NCBI GenBank assembly: GCA_009602725.1
Contig: WELB01000082.1
Coordinates: 18,351 to 74,687, forward strand
Source: Spirogloea muscicola
Lineage: Eukaryota; Streptophyta; Zygnematophyceae; Spirogloeales; Spirogloeaceae
DNA: 56,337 bases
Direction of reading: 5' to 3'
Positions 1 to 13,800 of the stretch are shown one piece after another (position 1 is the first letter of the stretch; each line of letters starts with the position of its first letter). A program made the translations under genes and the position numbers. The notes under the pieces are model-generated. The model did no database searches. It saw nothing but the letters and a program-made list of their open reading frames with translations, and had not been told where the DNA came from.

Positions 1-3000
1 CCCGCCCCCGGCTGCTCGCCCGCGCCGCGCCCGCGCCACCTCGAGGCCTCATGCCCCCCGGCGGGCCCCCGGGACCCGCCCGGGGCACCACCGCGGTCGC
101 CGACGTGCTGGCCACCTTCTACCCCAAGTTCGACAATGACAGCTGGTCGTCCGAGGTGAGGACCATTCCATCTCGCGACTCGCTGCGGACCTCGTCGCAC
201 CGCGGCTCCGGCGCGCAGTACTGCTGCGGACATCGGAACCTTCACAGGGCTGTGGGTGGCACCTCGTGCCTGGGCTTTCTGGGCACCCGGTTGAGCCGCT
301 CAAGCAGCCGTCTGCTTGACACGTGCCTCCTCCCTACACTCTGACTTTGCTCTCGCGCTCACTCTTGGCCCAGCGCGGGCGCCAGATGTCGGCCGAGGTC
401 GAGGCTCGCCGCGGAGTTCTCGAGGTCTGAATTGTGCCTCTGCCCTTGACTTCTGTGCTGCTCACGGCCTTGCTCCAACCGGATGCTTTGAGGCCTCAGC
501 CGCGCGGTGTCCCTGCGCTTGCATGCCTCGTGCGACTGCAGGTGCCTGCCTGCACCTGGCCTTGCCGCTGGCATGCTTCGACTTACTTGACTTGAGATCA
601 GCTCCTGGTCCCATGGAGCCCTTTCCAGACTTCGTGGCGGCAGTTACAAGCAGCTCTACTGTCCATCCGCAGGTTTCAGTGAAGCACTCGGGCTCGCTCT
701 TCATGTACGCTGGAAAGCACCGAGGAGCCTTTGCCAAGAATTCTTATGCCAACGAGTAATCACCTGCCCCAGTATTATCTGCCCGCCACTGCAGTGGCAG
801 GGTTCAGCTCTCTCTGGAAGCTCCTTGCCTTTGGGGGCTCGTGTTGTGCTACCGCATGCGTCTCTCCATGTCTCTCCAGCTGGGCTACGCACTTGCATCG
901 CACCGCCGTGCTAGTCGCGCCCTTGCAACAGCCTCTGGCTTGCGCAGGCGCAGCAGTGTTCCTCTCCCTTCCATCAGCTCATCCGACTTCCTATTGCGGA
1001 CATGGGTTTACTTAGAAGGCCCTGCTGCCCAGCCTGCGGCTCCGCGTAGTGGACGTGCATACCTGATTTTCCTCTCAATTGCACTTGGCTGGCTTTCATA
1101 GCCACCCTATGATATCGGAAGCCCCATTGCCCTAGTGGCAACATCAACTCCTACAAGCGCGGGCGTAGCACAGACCCGGTGATTGGCTACTGGGCTGACA
1201 TACAAAACTTGCTCTTGGTCCAGGTTCACTGCTGTGGGGGTATGGGTGCTGGCAGAGAGCCTGCGAGCAGCCTGGGGCCCAGACGTTGGTACTGCCAAGG
1301 GTCAAGCTCTCAGTGACCACATTGAGGTAGTGGGCAGCGCCCTCCTCTCTCCTCACTTGCAGCTGCCAAGAGCCAGCACCGCACTACTGACATCTGCTTT
1401 TCTCGCTCCCATCTTCGTGCTGCAGTCGACTGGCTTGGTCCTGGCATTTGAACTCGTGACTGCTGTACTGGGCGACCATGGGCAGCGCCCTCGGGAGGAC
1501 TACAGTGAGCCCTTCAGTGTGCTGTGCCTGCTGTAGAGCATGCCAGGATGCTTGGTTAAGCAGAGACGGGCACCACGTCCAAGGCTTTTGGTGAAGCTGG
1601 TTCCCATTTGTGGCTGCTCCAGTGGTGGTAACAGCGATCGTCGATGTGCGGGCCAAGCCTACATTTTGGTCAACCGCTGAGATCATCCACTTCTGCAATG
1701 AGTGGAAGCTTCCCAGTAATCAGTACTGGCTCTTCCAGTCCAGGTGGGTTGCTGGTCGCTCTTGTGCGCCTGAGCCTGCTTGGGACCGCGGCATGGCTGC
1801 TGCTTCACTGCGCGTAAAGATGCCCCTGAAGTGACATGCACAAAACACCTGCAGCTCCTCTGTTAAGGCCCTTATGACTGCCTACGACATGCTGTATGAG
1901 GAGGGGACGGCAAGGAGCGTGGAGGACACGCTCGGCAACCTCGCTGATGTCATCATTCCTGGTCTTTACTTTCTTAATCACCCCTCCTATTGCTCTTGTG
2001 CATGTGATGTTGACGAACTCTGAGGCAGCTATGTCCAGGATTGCAAGTGCATAACATCTGCTTTTGTGTGATCTCTCCAGGAACTGCAAATCATAGGCAA
2101 CTCCAAGGAGAGATTATGGAGGGGCTGGTGGCCCGCATTGTCAGCTGCAGTTGTGTTAAAAAGCTGGAAGCCCAAGCCCAGAGCACCGAGCAAGGTGCGC
2201 AGCTGTGGCTTTCCAAGATGTGTGGCTATGCAAGATTTAGTTGAAGTTGTAATCTGTCAACCAGGATATCATGAGTGTGTAGAGCATGCGTCGGCATTTG
2301 ACAAAGTTGGTGATGCACATAAGTGTATTACTCCATCGGAGATGTTACACGCCCAAAAGTCTCGTCAAGTGTCACTTCAGCTCTGCATATAGCATGTCAT
2401 TGGGCGACTGCTGTGGGTTGCAGCATACTCAACAGCTATTTCTGCTGGGCAGCTGTATGGGGGGCAGGCCAGCGCCTCCGCAAGATTTTCCAGGGGCAAT
2501 CTAAGCTGTCAGAGGTATGTCATCAAGTTCTATGTTGAGGCCAATTCTAGTGTGATCGATGCAGACCTGCCAGGCTCCAACAGCATCCCTCTAAGTGACT
2601 CTGAGGATTCCCTCCCTAAGTGCTTGTTGTGACCAAGTCTTTATGTTTGCAGACATTGGCAGTACTGCTTCAGGAGGCTGGGCCTGCTGTCTGTGAAGCC
2701 AGCGCTTGGCAGGACAAGAGTACCGATGAACAGATGAATAATGTGGCGAGTGGGAAGCCTGAGGAGGACTTGCTGGCGTTATTCATGGGCAGTGCTCCTA
2801 GCAGTGCGGCAACAGAGAAGTTGCAGGTACTGTCTGATGAGTAGATCAATTGCCACACAAGGCAAGGCAGGGGCAGCCACCTGGCATACTCTTGAGTCTC
2901 GTACTCATTCTTTGTCAGGGCTTAGGACTCCAGTGTTTCTCTGCCAGGAAGTTGGATGGACGCTCTTTGTGTCTCATACTCGTGTGTATCTGGCTGGTCT

Positions 3001-6000
3001 CTGCACTCGGTGCTTCTCTGCCAGGCGCTTGTACGGACACTCCAGAAGGAAAAATTGAGGGTCAAGCTCAAATGTTCACCAAGGCCTTTGGACGACTTTT
3101 CCAAGTCACACTTGAGGACCTTAGTAGCTGAGAGTGCATGTGACTCAGTGTTGGCAAGCGGCAGTGTGCAAAGTTTTATACTTAGTGTGCATGTTTTCTA
3201 TGACTCCACCTTCCAACGTTATCAGAGGCTGCTGAGGTCCGCTCTTCCGTCCTACCTTCCTACTCTGCCCAATCGACTCTGTCAATGCCTCCTACATGTA
3301 ATCTACTGTACATACCACGAGCTGTGGGCAACAACCATCATTTGCATCTCTTACTGCAGGATGCAGCCTGGCCTTTGGCCTCTATACCGAGGTTTCTTTG
3401 TGGAGGTTTTTGTCTTGTCTGCTCCGCACAAGGAGCATGGTGACTTTCAAGAGCAGCAGCCAGGTCACCTGATACAGACAAAGCTGAGCCATCTCCAATT
3501 ACAAGTGCAAGAGAAATCTCAGGCGACTGGCGAGGAGGTTCTGATGCTAAAGATGAAGTTCCTGCCTTACAAGCTGCGCACTTTCCTGATCCGAAACCTC
3601 CTCAGCACTCTACTCAAGAAGGGCGATGATGCATATGTACAGGAAGTTGTAAGGTACCTTTCTAGTACAATAGCAACAACTTCATTTACATAATGTGCCT
3701 CGCAGAAGAATGTGTCAAGATGGTAGGGATTGCCCGAGTACATTGCCACTGGTTACAGAAGCATTCACAATAAAAGAAGGCCTATGGCTCAGTCTTGCTC
3801 TGACTTACCAAATTGTATATCTTCTGTTCCTCAGGCAGCTGAAGCAATGGGGAGTGTCTCCAAAAAGGAGGGATGCCCTTATTGAGCTCTGCAAGCTTTG
3901 GCAAGCACGTGTGCATACCAACAGCCAAGACAAAAACACCCATTTCAAGCTTAATCATTGGTGCTTCTAACAATGAACAGCCATGATGCAGTTCGTAAGC
4001 AGGAGATTGTATCTCAGGCTTGCATGTTTCAATGTGGCATGCTGATGAATAGGGCCAAGCATGTGAACAAGAGGAAGGAGGTTGTGAGCGAACAGAGCTA
4101 CCTGGAAATGCTGGAACCCTTTTTGGCCAGTTTTGCAAGTCAGAGGCGCAGCAATGCTCAGCTTGTTGGTGCTCCTCTCTTTCATGCGACTAGAAGGTCC
4201 AGAACTTCCTGCAGGCCAGCTCCTCTCTCCTTCCTGTGCATCATGTGCAATTGCTTGGTTGCTTCACAGAGAAGCAGTGTTGGATCCGCCTGTTATAAAT
4301 CGCACATGTTGATCACCTGATTGCAGTGATGATGATGAATGTGTTGACAATCATGGGCTGCCTGAGGATCAGCAACATACAGTGACTCCGCGGTTCATGA
4401 TCTTCTTTCCTGGTATGCTCCCTTGCAACGGTGAAAGACCTCGCCTTTCAGTGTGCCAATCTCCCCCTGTGCTGACGCCCTGTGCTGACCACTACATGCA
4501 TTCCTGCTTGACAGGGATACCTGGCTGTGGGAAGTCAGCCTTGTGTGAGGAGCTGTGCAGGATTGGTGATGTTGGAGATGGTCGAGAGGTCATGCACGTG
4601 ATGGGAGATAAGACACAGGGTATCTCTCGCGCCCAGTGCCGCTTATTTTGGCCCCTCTGCATCCCTGCTTTATAGTCTGCCTTCCTCCTCCATGAATGCC
4701 GACAATGGTGCTCTGCGTGTGGGCTGATGTTGTGCAGGCAGGTACTGGAAGGTACTGGCAGAAAAAATGATGGAGGAGGGCAACTTGCAGAAGACCATCC
4801 TTGCTGACAAGAACGCTCCTAACCATCAAGTGTGGGATCAGGTGTGTGGCTGCTTGTGCGAGCGGCCATCAAGCAGGTCTCCAAGGTGATTCTGAGTGCC
4901 GGTTGTTGCGCTGCTGTCAAGCAGGTGAAGGTGACGTGCGCCACTGCCCATGCTGTTGGCGTGCCAGTACTTCCTGCCTCGCCGGGTAATTGGCAAGTAC
5001 ATATACCACATTCCAACATCATTTGGTGCTCATTAGGGAACCGCTCTTACAGTCGGCCCATGATTGACTGCTCCGCTGGGCTTTGCAGGTACAGAGGGAT
5101 GCCCGTTCGACCTAGACACTCTGGCAGTCTTCATGCACCGAGTTCTACAGCGCCGTGCCCACCCTGTATGCCCCTTGTCTGAGGAGCCACATTATCAGCG
5201 TGCAGACCTGTGTGGAGCGGGGCTACAAAATAATCGCCTGCACTTGAGACCAAAGGTCGAGAGGGATTGACATCCTTCTCTGATGCGGTTCTCACGTCAG
5301 GGGAAGCTGGACATGAACCATGATTTCCCTGGCACAATAGTATTGCACTTCTACGACCTATACAGCAGCCAGGTACGATCTGTGTGTTTTGTTGTTTGCT
5401 GTGGCAGCCCAGCAAGCATCGTTTGCGTACACTGCAAGAAGATCTGTGCTGACCAGGCTTCTTTGGAGGGTGAATGGTAGGACCGAGCAACTTTGGAAGG
5501 GGACCTCAAGTTACGCTTTGGTTGCATTGTAACAATGCCAGTTCTTCGGCAGACCAGGTGTGCTTTTGACGTTGTGATCCAGCGAATATTTGAAAGGCTT
5601 CCATTGCTGAATCAATTGGCTCTTCTTTGTCCTTGCCCTCACCACCGCTTTGCCCCTGAATGGTACAATTGCTTTTGATTTACATCTAGGACAAGCATGC
5701 CTCTGGAAGTAATACAGACGCTTGAGGATGGACTTGCGCTTCTGAGAAAGCACCCACCCAGCAGACGCGGGTGTGTGGGATTGTACTGCTCCAGGTGTCT
5801 GTATCTTTATTGCGATCGTTATTGCCAAGATTCACTACATGTAGGTCTAGGACACGAAGTGACATGACCAGCTGGACATGCCATCACCTCTGCTGTGTCA
5901 GATTTTACTGAGGACTTTGATGAGTCCTCTGTGGACTGTAAAGTAAAGGCTGTCCTATTGTGCATCGTGCTTCTTGAAAGCAGGAACATGAAGAAGGTTA

Positions 6001-7238
6001 ATCAGCAGCTAATTAACTGGGAGGTGCGCTTGAAGACCGTGCTATGTCAGCATTCTACAATCTTGTCAGACATACAGGTCAGCTCTTGCTCCAGGATGAA
6101 CTTGCTGTGAATGGTTTCTATTTCTCTTTCTCTGCAAATAGCTCAAGGAGGAAGCTGCTGTGAGGATTTCCATTCCTCTTTCCCTGCAAATAAGACATTA
6201 TAATGACAATGTGCTGTTTGATGCATGCTTTCAGGTGCCTTTGGAGGAAACTGTAAGAAGTGTGCAAGCACAACTGCGAGAGATCGCATGTAGATGGCCA
6301 CCTCTTGAAGCAAGTAGTCATTCAAGATCTGGAAGTGGAAGCTTTAGGCTTGCATGCATTCATGTTCCTGCAGAGGCAGTCAAGGATGCACTGAACAAGG
6401 CAAGTGTATCTGGATCCTCGCATTTAATGTCATCAGATGGCTGTTGCTAATGCTTGGAAACATTGTTTGCATGCATTCATATGCGGCTGTCACAAATATA
6501 GTGAACAGAATCAGTCTTTCTTTTTGGAATCTGCAAAATCTAGTATATCCCACAGCTACAACTCCTGCATGCACAGGACTGGCAAAACAATTTGCCTTTG
6601 CTTGTATCACTATACTTGATCCCTGGGCCGTAGAGCCTCTCATTAGCTGACTGATGTTGTTGGTTGTGTCTTGCCATGACAAAGTTCTGTGGCTTCAATG
6701 TGTCCTTGCGCATTGTGCCGCAGCTTGGGTGTGCAAGCAAAACGACAGCCGACTACCTTGCAGGAAAGGAAGAGCAGATTGACGTGCACTTGAAGACGGC
6801 ACATGTCACCCTTGCACATGTTCATGAACATGGGACAGCTGCAGTCATAAGAGCAGGCGCGGAGGCAGGGAAGAGAGTTTCAATCGAAGAAAAGGCACTT
6901 CTATTCAGCTCCAAGATTGCTGCTTTGCAAGTTGATTGGTCTTCAGACTTATCAAGCCAAGCCACTAAGTCGCTCAACATTTTTTTGCACATCACGGTGA
7001 GGGTTGTTTTCTACGTCCAAAAATGTCGACATACGAGTGTGTATGTGTTTTTATGATTTACCACGTGGCCTTGTTGGAATCACTTCTGTCCTCTCTTGCT
7101 CATGCTGTTGAGCTGCTTTTCCAGGTCTGGAAGGCCGAGGGAGTCAAGTCTAGGGTTGCTGGTGAGCTTCCTCAGGAAGTCAGCAAGCAGTGCCTCTTGG
7201 CACTGCTTGCTCTGTCAAATTTGATAAGCCCGCTGTAG
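1..7238 (+). CDS. RNL: Plant-type multifunctional tRNA ligase (RNL), 26 exons, 5' end possibly outside window
   Basis: Joins tRNA halves during nuclear tRNA splicing (and IRE1-cut mRNA) by ligase, central 5'-kinase and C-terminal cyclic phosphodiesterase domains. Exons read: up to 155, 374-424, 673-755, 1224-1326, 1426-1504, 1623-1743, 1855-1961, 2081-2194, 2468-2514, 2653-2826, 3025-3236, 3360-3653, 3835-3910, 4018-4196, 4327-4412, 4515-4619, 4738-4841, 4925-4985, 5089-5165, 5301-5372, 5481-5557, 5690-5770, 5984-6077, 6235-6399, 6724-6996, 7125-7238; from the ATG at 51 this gives 1017 aa in one frame. Visible motifs: ATFYPKFDND, KHSGSLFMYAG, AKNSY (position of the plant ligase motif I lysine), TAVLGDHGQRP, WPLYRGFFV, the P-loop GIPGCGKSAL (about 4515), LADKNAPN, and two phosphodiesterase HxT motifs, AHVTLAH (about 6800) and HIT at 6988-6996. 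The frame is open upstream of 51 and land-plant RNL is about 90 aa longer at the N terminus, so the true start may lie outside. Confidence 0.93.
6400..6723 (+). other. GC-AG intron in RNL
   Basis: The coding frame before it ends DALNK at 6399 and resumes LGCASKTTADYLAG at 6724. The only donor keeping this frame is GCAAGT, the usual consensus of the GC-AG minority of U2 introns; the acceptor is CCGCAG. All other RNL introns I placed use GT-AG. Confidence 0.7.
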
Positions 7239-7804
7239 TGAGCGGCACAGTGGGTTACATGTAAGCCCAAGCTTCGCCTGCTGGCGTTCATTGCTTATGT
7301 TCGTCTACCGAAGTATGCTAATCCAGGTGCCCTGTTTCATGTCAAGTACATCTCATGGAACACACTCCCTCGTAATCAGCTGACTCTGCAAGAACCTCAG
7401 AATGTACAGCACCAGGCCACCAAAGAACAATTGTCTTTCAATGCAGCATGTTCCTTGTTAGCGATCACTTCCACTACATTGCTGAGTCCGCATCAATTCC
7501 GAGGCAACCTGGCGTACCTAAGAGCAACACTAACCATTGACACAGCATTTGTGGGTTGTGTTCAGTGTAGTCTTTCAAATGTCATAAGTCCAGCCTCTCA
7601 TTGCAGAACCCTGTACCCGGCGTCATTGGAGAAGCTGTAAACCAACCGAGAAATGTTTTGAAGTATAATAATTGTTAATGTGGTGCGACAGATAGCATTA
7701 TTGAATCGCTCTGAAGCATGGTTGCCAACAGAAGGATTATCTCACGCGGAAATTTCCAGGCCGCCTTAAAAGCATTCTCCTATGTCTAACGAGCCCCCTG
7801 CCCA
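7239..7804. other. Convergent spacer between RNL and PATROL1
   Basis: Holds the 3' ends of two convergent genes. Short open frames here (for example around 7431-7640) have no recognisable similarity. Apart from the TGTAA motif I see no structure in it. Confidence 0.6.
7260..7264 (+). terminator. TGTAA poly(A) signal of RNL
   Basis: TGTAA lies 22 bases after the RNL stop. TGTAA is the common poly(A) signal of chlorophyte green algae. The cleavage site itself cannot be seen. Confidence 0.45.
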
Positions 7805-10800
7805 TCAGCTAGTAATCTTGGGGAGCTTGTATTGCGTCTTTAGGAACTTGGATGCATTGCGGTCTGCTCGATGGCAGAGGACACGGAGGAGGGTGTCAGC
7901 ATCCGTGGCACTGCGACTTCGATGTGCAGAGTTGCCGCTTGTCACCATCACTTCGCTTGCGTGTTTGAAGTTCTCAACAACAACATGCGTCTGATGACAC
8001 AGCACAGATCCCACACTCAGAAGCGCTGAGTGTAAGTGAAGGGCTGTCGAAGTTGTGGCTTATGGGTGTCACAGAGCTCAAACCAATGCAATCACCCGCT
8101 CTGCGTGACAGATATGGTCAGTTTCCTGAGTCGAGCAACTGCAAGCACACCTTGAGTATGCAGTAGGCAACTTACATCTAGTGAGTACAAGTTAAGAATC
8201 TGTTGCACTGGCGCTGTCGTATTCTCAACCACGCCTCGGGGCAGCCCATCCCCATCAGCCACAAAGAATTCCTGCAATGATTCGGAACAAGGTTATGTCA
8301 GCATCACTAAGTGCTATTGCTGCCTTGTCTGCACTATGATCAGCCTTTGTGGTCACCTTGAGCACGTTGAGATCCTCCTCAAGCATGTCAGAGTCCTCTT
8401 GCGCGAAACTGCGGGTAGGGCCTCCATCTAGAAGGACTCGTAGTAGCCCGTCCTGTTAATTGATGCAAGGAACAGCAAATGATGTAGAAATGCATACCCT
8501 CTGTAGAAGTCCCAATCAGACTCTGTACACTAGCAACATGGCTTCGAGGCATGTGCTCATGTTGGACCTCAACATACTGTCACATGCTTCAGAGAGCTTC
8601 CTGTGGTAAGACAAGCTATCCAAAACCAGAGCCACATGCATGCAAGCTAGCCCGTCAGAGCCCACATACAAGGGTCGCTTGAAGTAGGCCTAAAACTACT
8701 CGGTCGCGCAGAGCTTCTGCAATGACCTCGCACAACTGTCCGAGCACCTGACAAACATGTGCCATTCCACAATGCAGCAAGGTGACCAGTTGCAGGTGTC
8801 AGTCTCCCATGACAATGAAATTATATATGTGCGCATACAAGCATGCCATTCCTTCAGGCTAGTCCGTTGCGCAGCACCCAATGGAGTAGCAAAACAGATC
8901 TACTCCATGTGATGCCTTAATCTCATTTGCAATTTACACATACGGGCAGAAAGGACTTACAGGGTCCAACTCAGTCACGACCTTCTCCATCCGATTCTGT
9001 GCTACGCTGACTTGGTATAGGTTGTCAAGAAAGACGGTCCGCATGTCCCAAAACACGACTTTTGTACCTGGCCATCAATGTCAAGCTCAGTGGTAGTCTG
9101 ATTCTGTGTGCCCTTGTATATCAGCTCAGCTTTGCGTCACAGAGACTCCTGAACACCACACTCAAAGTAAGGTGTTATTGAGGCCTCAAGGCAAGTGATG
9201 CCCTACCGACTTTGGAGAAGACCTCGCAATGTACAGCACAACTGACCTGTGAAGTCACAAATCTTGTCAATGGCAGTGTTAAGTGCCTTGCGGCAAGGGT
9301 CAAAAGCTGAGTTGAGCTCATCGCCCTTTGAGGAAAGCCTTCTCCTCAAAGGTTGGTCCTCTGGACCAAGTCTCCTGCCTGGATGCAGAGTATGGTGATT
9401 GCAACACAGGGAGGCTAAGCAATCCAGTAACTAGACAAGCAAAATCTGAGAACATTTGCTGGAAGTGGGTTCTAGGATAGCTTCTGAGTTGAGTGGGACG
9501 ATCATCGTCATGAGTCTCTGGCGAGTCTGCAGCCTTTGCGATATGGCTAGAGCAGCACCTCTAAATATGTATCATACGTCATACGTTGACATCTCACAAG
9601 CTGTACAGCAAGTCAAGGTCTTGCCTTCTTCAGGTACATTTGTACCTGAAGAAGTGCCGCTTACCATTGTGCGCAGCTAGGCAACATGCTACAAACAACA
9701 GATTCTGCAGTGCAGCTGGTGGCAAGTGACTTGGGGAGAGCGTTGAGATGGGGAAGGGGAGAAGAGAGAGGGGGTGGTGGAGACGGTCATGGTTGACCTT
9801 ACCATTTGCTTGTGGACGTTCGTCTTGAGGCCGTAGTTGAGCCCAACGGTTTTGCATACTGTCTTCCAGCCTTTGTGCTTGGCCAAGAACATACTGCAGA
9901 GCACGTGACCACTGCATGAGACATCCAGATCTCTATCTTGGACAAAAAACCAGGTTCAGGTATTTGCGCTGACTCCTTACGTGCACGTGGACTCACGTGA
10001 AGGGTGTTGAGGCGGATACACAAATTGGGAATTGTCAGAGCATTGATCTGTGCGGTCCTCTGCTCGTCAGGCAGTCGGGGATCGCGGCCTTTCTTGGTTG
10101 CAGTCAGTGCCACTTTTGCTGCGACGTCCTTCTTGAAGCGCGTGAGGGGTGCATCGGGGGGTATCAAGTCCTCCTTTGAACCTACAAAAGACATCCACCA
10201 TTCGTAGTCAATGTATGCCTTTCGCTCGGCGTACCCATGGCAAAAAGCACTATCTATTTGCAGAGAGGCCAAGCGTTTGCAACAAGCACTGTGGGGTCAG
10301 TAATGGGAACAGAAGCATGTCTGCTCTCCATATCATGCACTATCACCCATGTTAATTTAGAGACGTCACAAGTGGGACGGTGGTTGTGCATGCCCGGTGG
10401 TGAGCTTACCAAGCTGTGAAGAAATACGGGTGCAGTAGAGTTGCAGGGCGTTATCAATGCCACTGCTCAGCGCTTTTAAAAGATTCATTCTGAGTGGAAG
10501 TTTGAGTGCAAAAAATTGGTCCAGAGTCTGGGCCCAAGAAACAGGCCAGTAGCTTGTAAGACTTCCTCAATCACTGACACGAATAAAATCAGTAACATTA
10601 GAATTCTGACTAGATCATCCATGAGCTTCAAGGAGTTGAGGGAAGAGCTTACTTCCTCTATTATTCTGAAGACTTCTACCACAGACGGACCATAGCGCTG
10701 CTGTGGTGATACAGCTTCCCAGCTCTATCATCAACACAAGCGTAGCAACTGACATGAGCACGCACTGCAGAATGGGAGCAGTCATCTGCCCAGAGCTGGT

Positions 10801-13800
10801 ATACATTCAAGTCCTAAGCGACATACCCTTCAACATTGTGACAAAGAAAGTGCCTATAGCTATTCTCTGAGGGAACAACCTTGCTAGGATCTTGCCTCAA
10901 GTTGCAAATGTCACCTCTGAAAACAATGCCCGATCAATCCATTCGTTGATCTTGGACAATTGATTGTTGATCCATCGCATCACAAGCGTGCCGGACACCG
11001 TTGCCACCTGCATTTCTAGATTGAGCATGTAAGGAGCGGCTAGCCAGAAGGAAGACAAAATGCGGCAAAAGCACGTTCTTGGGCTGAGCAGTGGCATATC
11101 ATGGCATCTCGGTTCTGTGATGGAGGCTCCATCCTTTTGAATGTGTAGATTGCTTAAAGTGAATGATAGAGATGCTTACCTCATAGGACACCATTTTCTC
11201 GGATTGTCCAAGCGATGCATCACTTCCAGTGTCAGGCAACTCTGACACCAAGTGTCGCAGATAATTGTCCAGCCTGTCAGCTGCCGGCAAGACAGCTTCG
11301 ACTTCCTCAGTGAGATGTGTGACACCCTTCACAAATGGCGCCTGCGGAGAGATGTAACGGCAGAAGTCAACATGCCCGCATGTACAGGACCTTGGTCTCT
11401 TGCGAAGCCCGCAGCCTACATCACTTCATTTCAAAATGGCATACAGACAATCATGTTAATCTGTGGCAGGAGAACGATCTGCGATGTATATATGTCATGC
11501 ACAGGAGAGCCTGCACTGTTGAATAGAATCAGAAGTATTCGAGCACCAGTTCTCGATGGTAAAGTTGGTGGAGACTACTGGCTGTGATGCCGACAGCTGA
11601 CGGATTGTATCTGGCAAAAACTGGGGCATAGGCTTGCGCATCGCCCTTTGCAAGCATCTGTATCTCTGTTGCGAGAACGGCTAAATGGTATCCACCTTGT
11701 TGAGCCTCAGCCTTTCTGTTGGTTGTCAAGACCTGAAGTAGCTCAACACGTACAAGCCCTATGTCAGCCCGGCACTGATCACGAGCAGAAAGTCACAACC
11801 ATCCATGCCTTCTTCAGCACTTGGAAAGCATTTCCTACACATTATCCACATGCCATACTGCAAAGAGTGACTGCATACCCTGTCATACGCAGCTCGAACG
11901 GATGACGAGACATACTGTTCCACTTGCTGTGAAACGGCTGCTTTTTCTGCCACGGTAGAAATACGACCAACCTGATTGGCACGTTCATTGGCAGGTCAGC
12001 AGAAGCTGTAGGGCATGATTACCCAGCTTCAGCAGCCCTCAGCACTACTACCCAGACATGCACGCAAGTGGACGGCACTAACCCCAACATGATCGTCCTC
12101 GTCTGCAAGAAGTCGGCCAGTGATCACAGCAAGTGTGAGCAGGCTGTCCATCTTGCCCTGACCACCCTGCCAGATCAGCAGAAATTTCATGCTCAGCTGA
12201 CAGCTCACAGCCCAATGGGCATCATGACGAGTGACTAACAACTTGGCAACAACGTACATACAGGCCACAAAACAAGTATATAGCCTGATAGTTGGCAAAA
12301 GAGGCAGCAACAGCGCATCTGACCTCAGGGAAGTAGGTATGACAATCGAGCAGGCGCTTGTCAGCCCACTCCTTCACGGGAGAGAGGATGGACTGCATCA
12401 TAGTGAACTCTCGTGAGACCCTGGAGTCCTCTATCACTGACACTAGTAAATGCATGTGCTTAAGCTCCTGCACGCTGCGCTGGCCTTGTGACGGAATGCG
12501 CTTCAGCTGCGACTTGGCAAGCTCTAGTAGGTGGTCCTCTCCTGTCAACACATACTGCACCCACGGCAATGCTACTGTTAGAGCTTCTTCACACATTAGG
12601 AAAGCCTTGTTTGCTCCTACAGCTATCAGCAAAATGAATACCCATCAGTGAGGACAAGGCAAGTGTGTCCGTGGGCAAGTGGCAGTAGGACTTATCCAGA
12701 CAGAGACTGTTTCAATGTGAGTGAGGGCTTCAAGCAGCAAGTGACCTGTCTAAACAAGACCCAGAACCACATGCTGTCATGCATCACAGTGGTGATGCCA
12801 AGGATGTGCCACGTCTGTTTCAGTGTGTCCTGTATCTCCTCCACTTCCTGCAAAGGGCAAATTAAAACGGCTTTCTTCAACCCCCAGCAAGAGAAGGGAA
12901 TCGCTGCTCAAAGGAAAATCATGTGATAGGGCTGTAAATGTGATGCTGCAAGTGTGTGATGCACGCACTACAGGCATGCTTACCTCAACGAGCTGAGTAT
13001 CATCAGCTAGATCGAAGCAGCACAGCAGCAGTTGCTGGTATATAAGAATGTTCAAGTGATAACCATCAGCCCAGTGGCACACTTCCCCTGTCTCATCACC
13101 ACGGCCTGCCCTTTCAGCAAGTGCCTGGCCCACATCTCGCATTGCTCGGATCGCCTCGGCTTGCTGAGCAGGTCCAGCTGGAGAGGGCATGCTCTGAGCA
13201 AGTGACGGGCAGCTCTATCAGCTTGGCAAGCTTGTCACCTGGCAAGCCTAGCCAGAACTGACAAGAATCAAAATGCAAGCAAGCATGACAACCTGCACAC
13301 AAAGCTGGCGGCAAACAAGTAGAGGTGGGCATGCAATCATCACTTGTCCCTATCTCGTGCCCTGCCTACCTCGGAGTCTTCTGTTTTTTGGATGAGTCTG
13401 CTAAGGTGAGAGGCCAGAGGGTTGCTATGCTCCAGTCGCACCACGGGGTGGTTGAGAAGGCCCTCTTCCAGAAGCCTCAACTGTGAACGCCCCACCCCAC
13501 ATAGAGGATGTCATCAACCACAAAGGACACCTGGACCTTTTCCGCACCCTTCTTGCACCATCTCTCTCATGTGTGCAGCGTATTTGGACACTGATCAGCA
13601 TATGAAGATTGGCTGACAGACGCTGTAGGAAGTCAAACTCACCATTCGCTTCTCCCAGGACATATATGACTTCCTATCGGCAAACGCAGTCGGGGGAACT
13701 GCTGCCAGAAGTTCCAAAGGTAAAAGCAGGGTGTCCATGTGTCTTCCACCACGAGTACCAGCCGCGTGGAGGAGGGCAGTCCTGGTCCTTCGATCACTGG

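Noticed and set aside
2530-2610. Possible RNL exon between 2514 and 2653
   Set aside because: The alignment to plant RNL is continuous across the 2514/2653 junction, so it is treated as intron.
5895-5945. Extra RNL exon FTEDFDESSVDCK
   Set aside because: Including it breaks the frame into the next exon (984 bases past 5000, phase 2 required); joining 5770 directly to 5984 keeps frame and homology.
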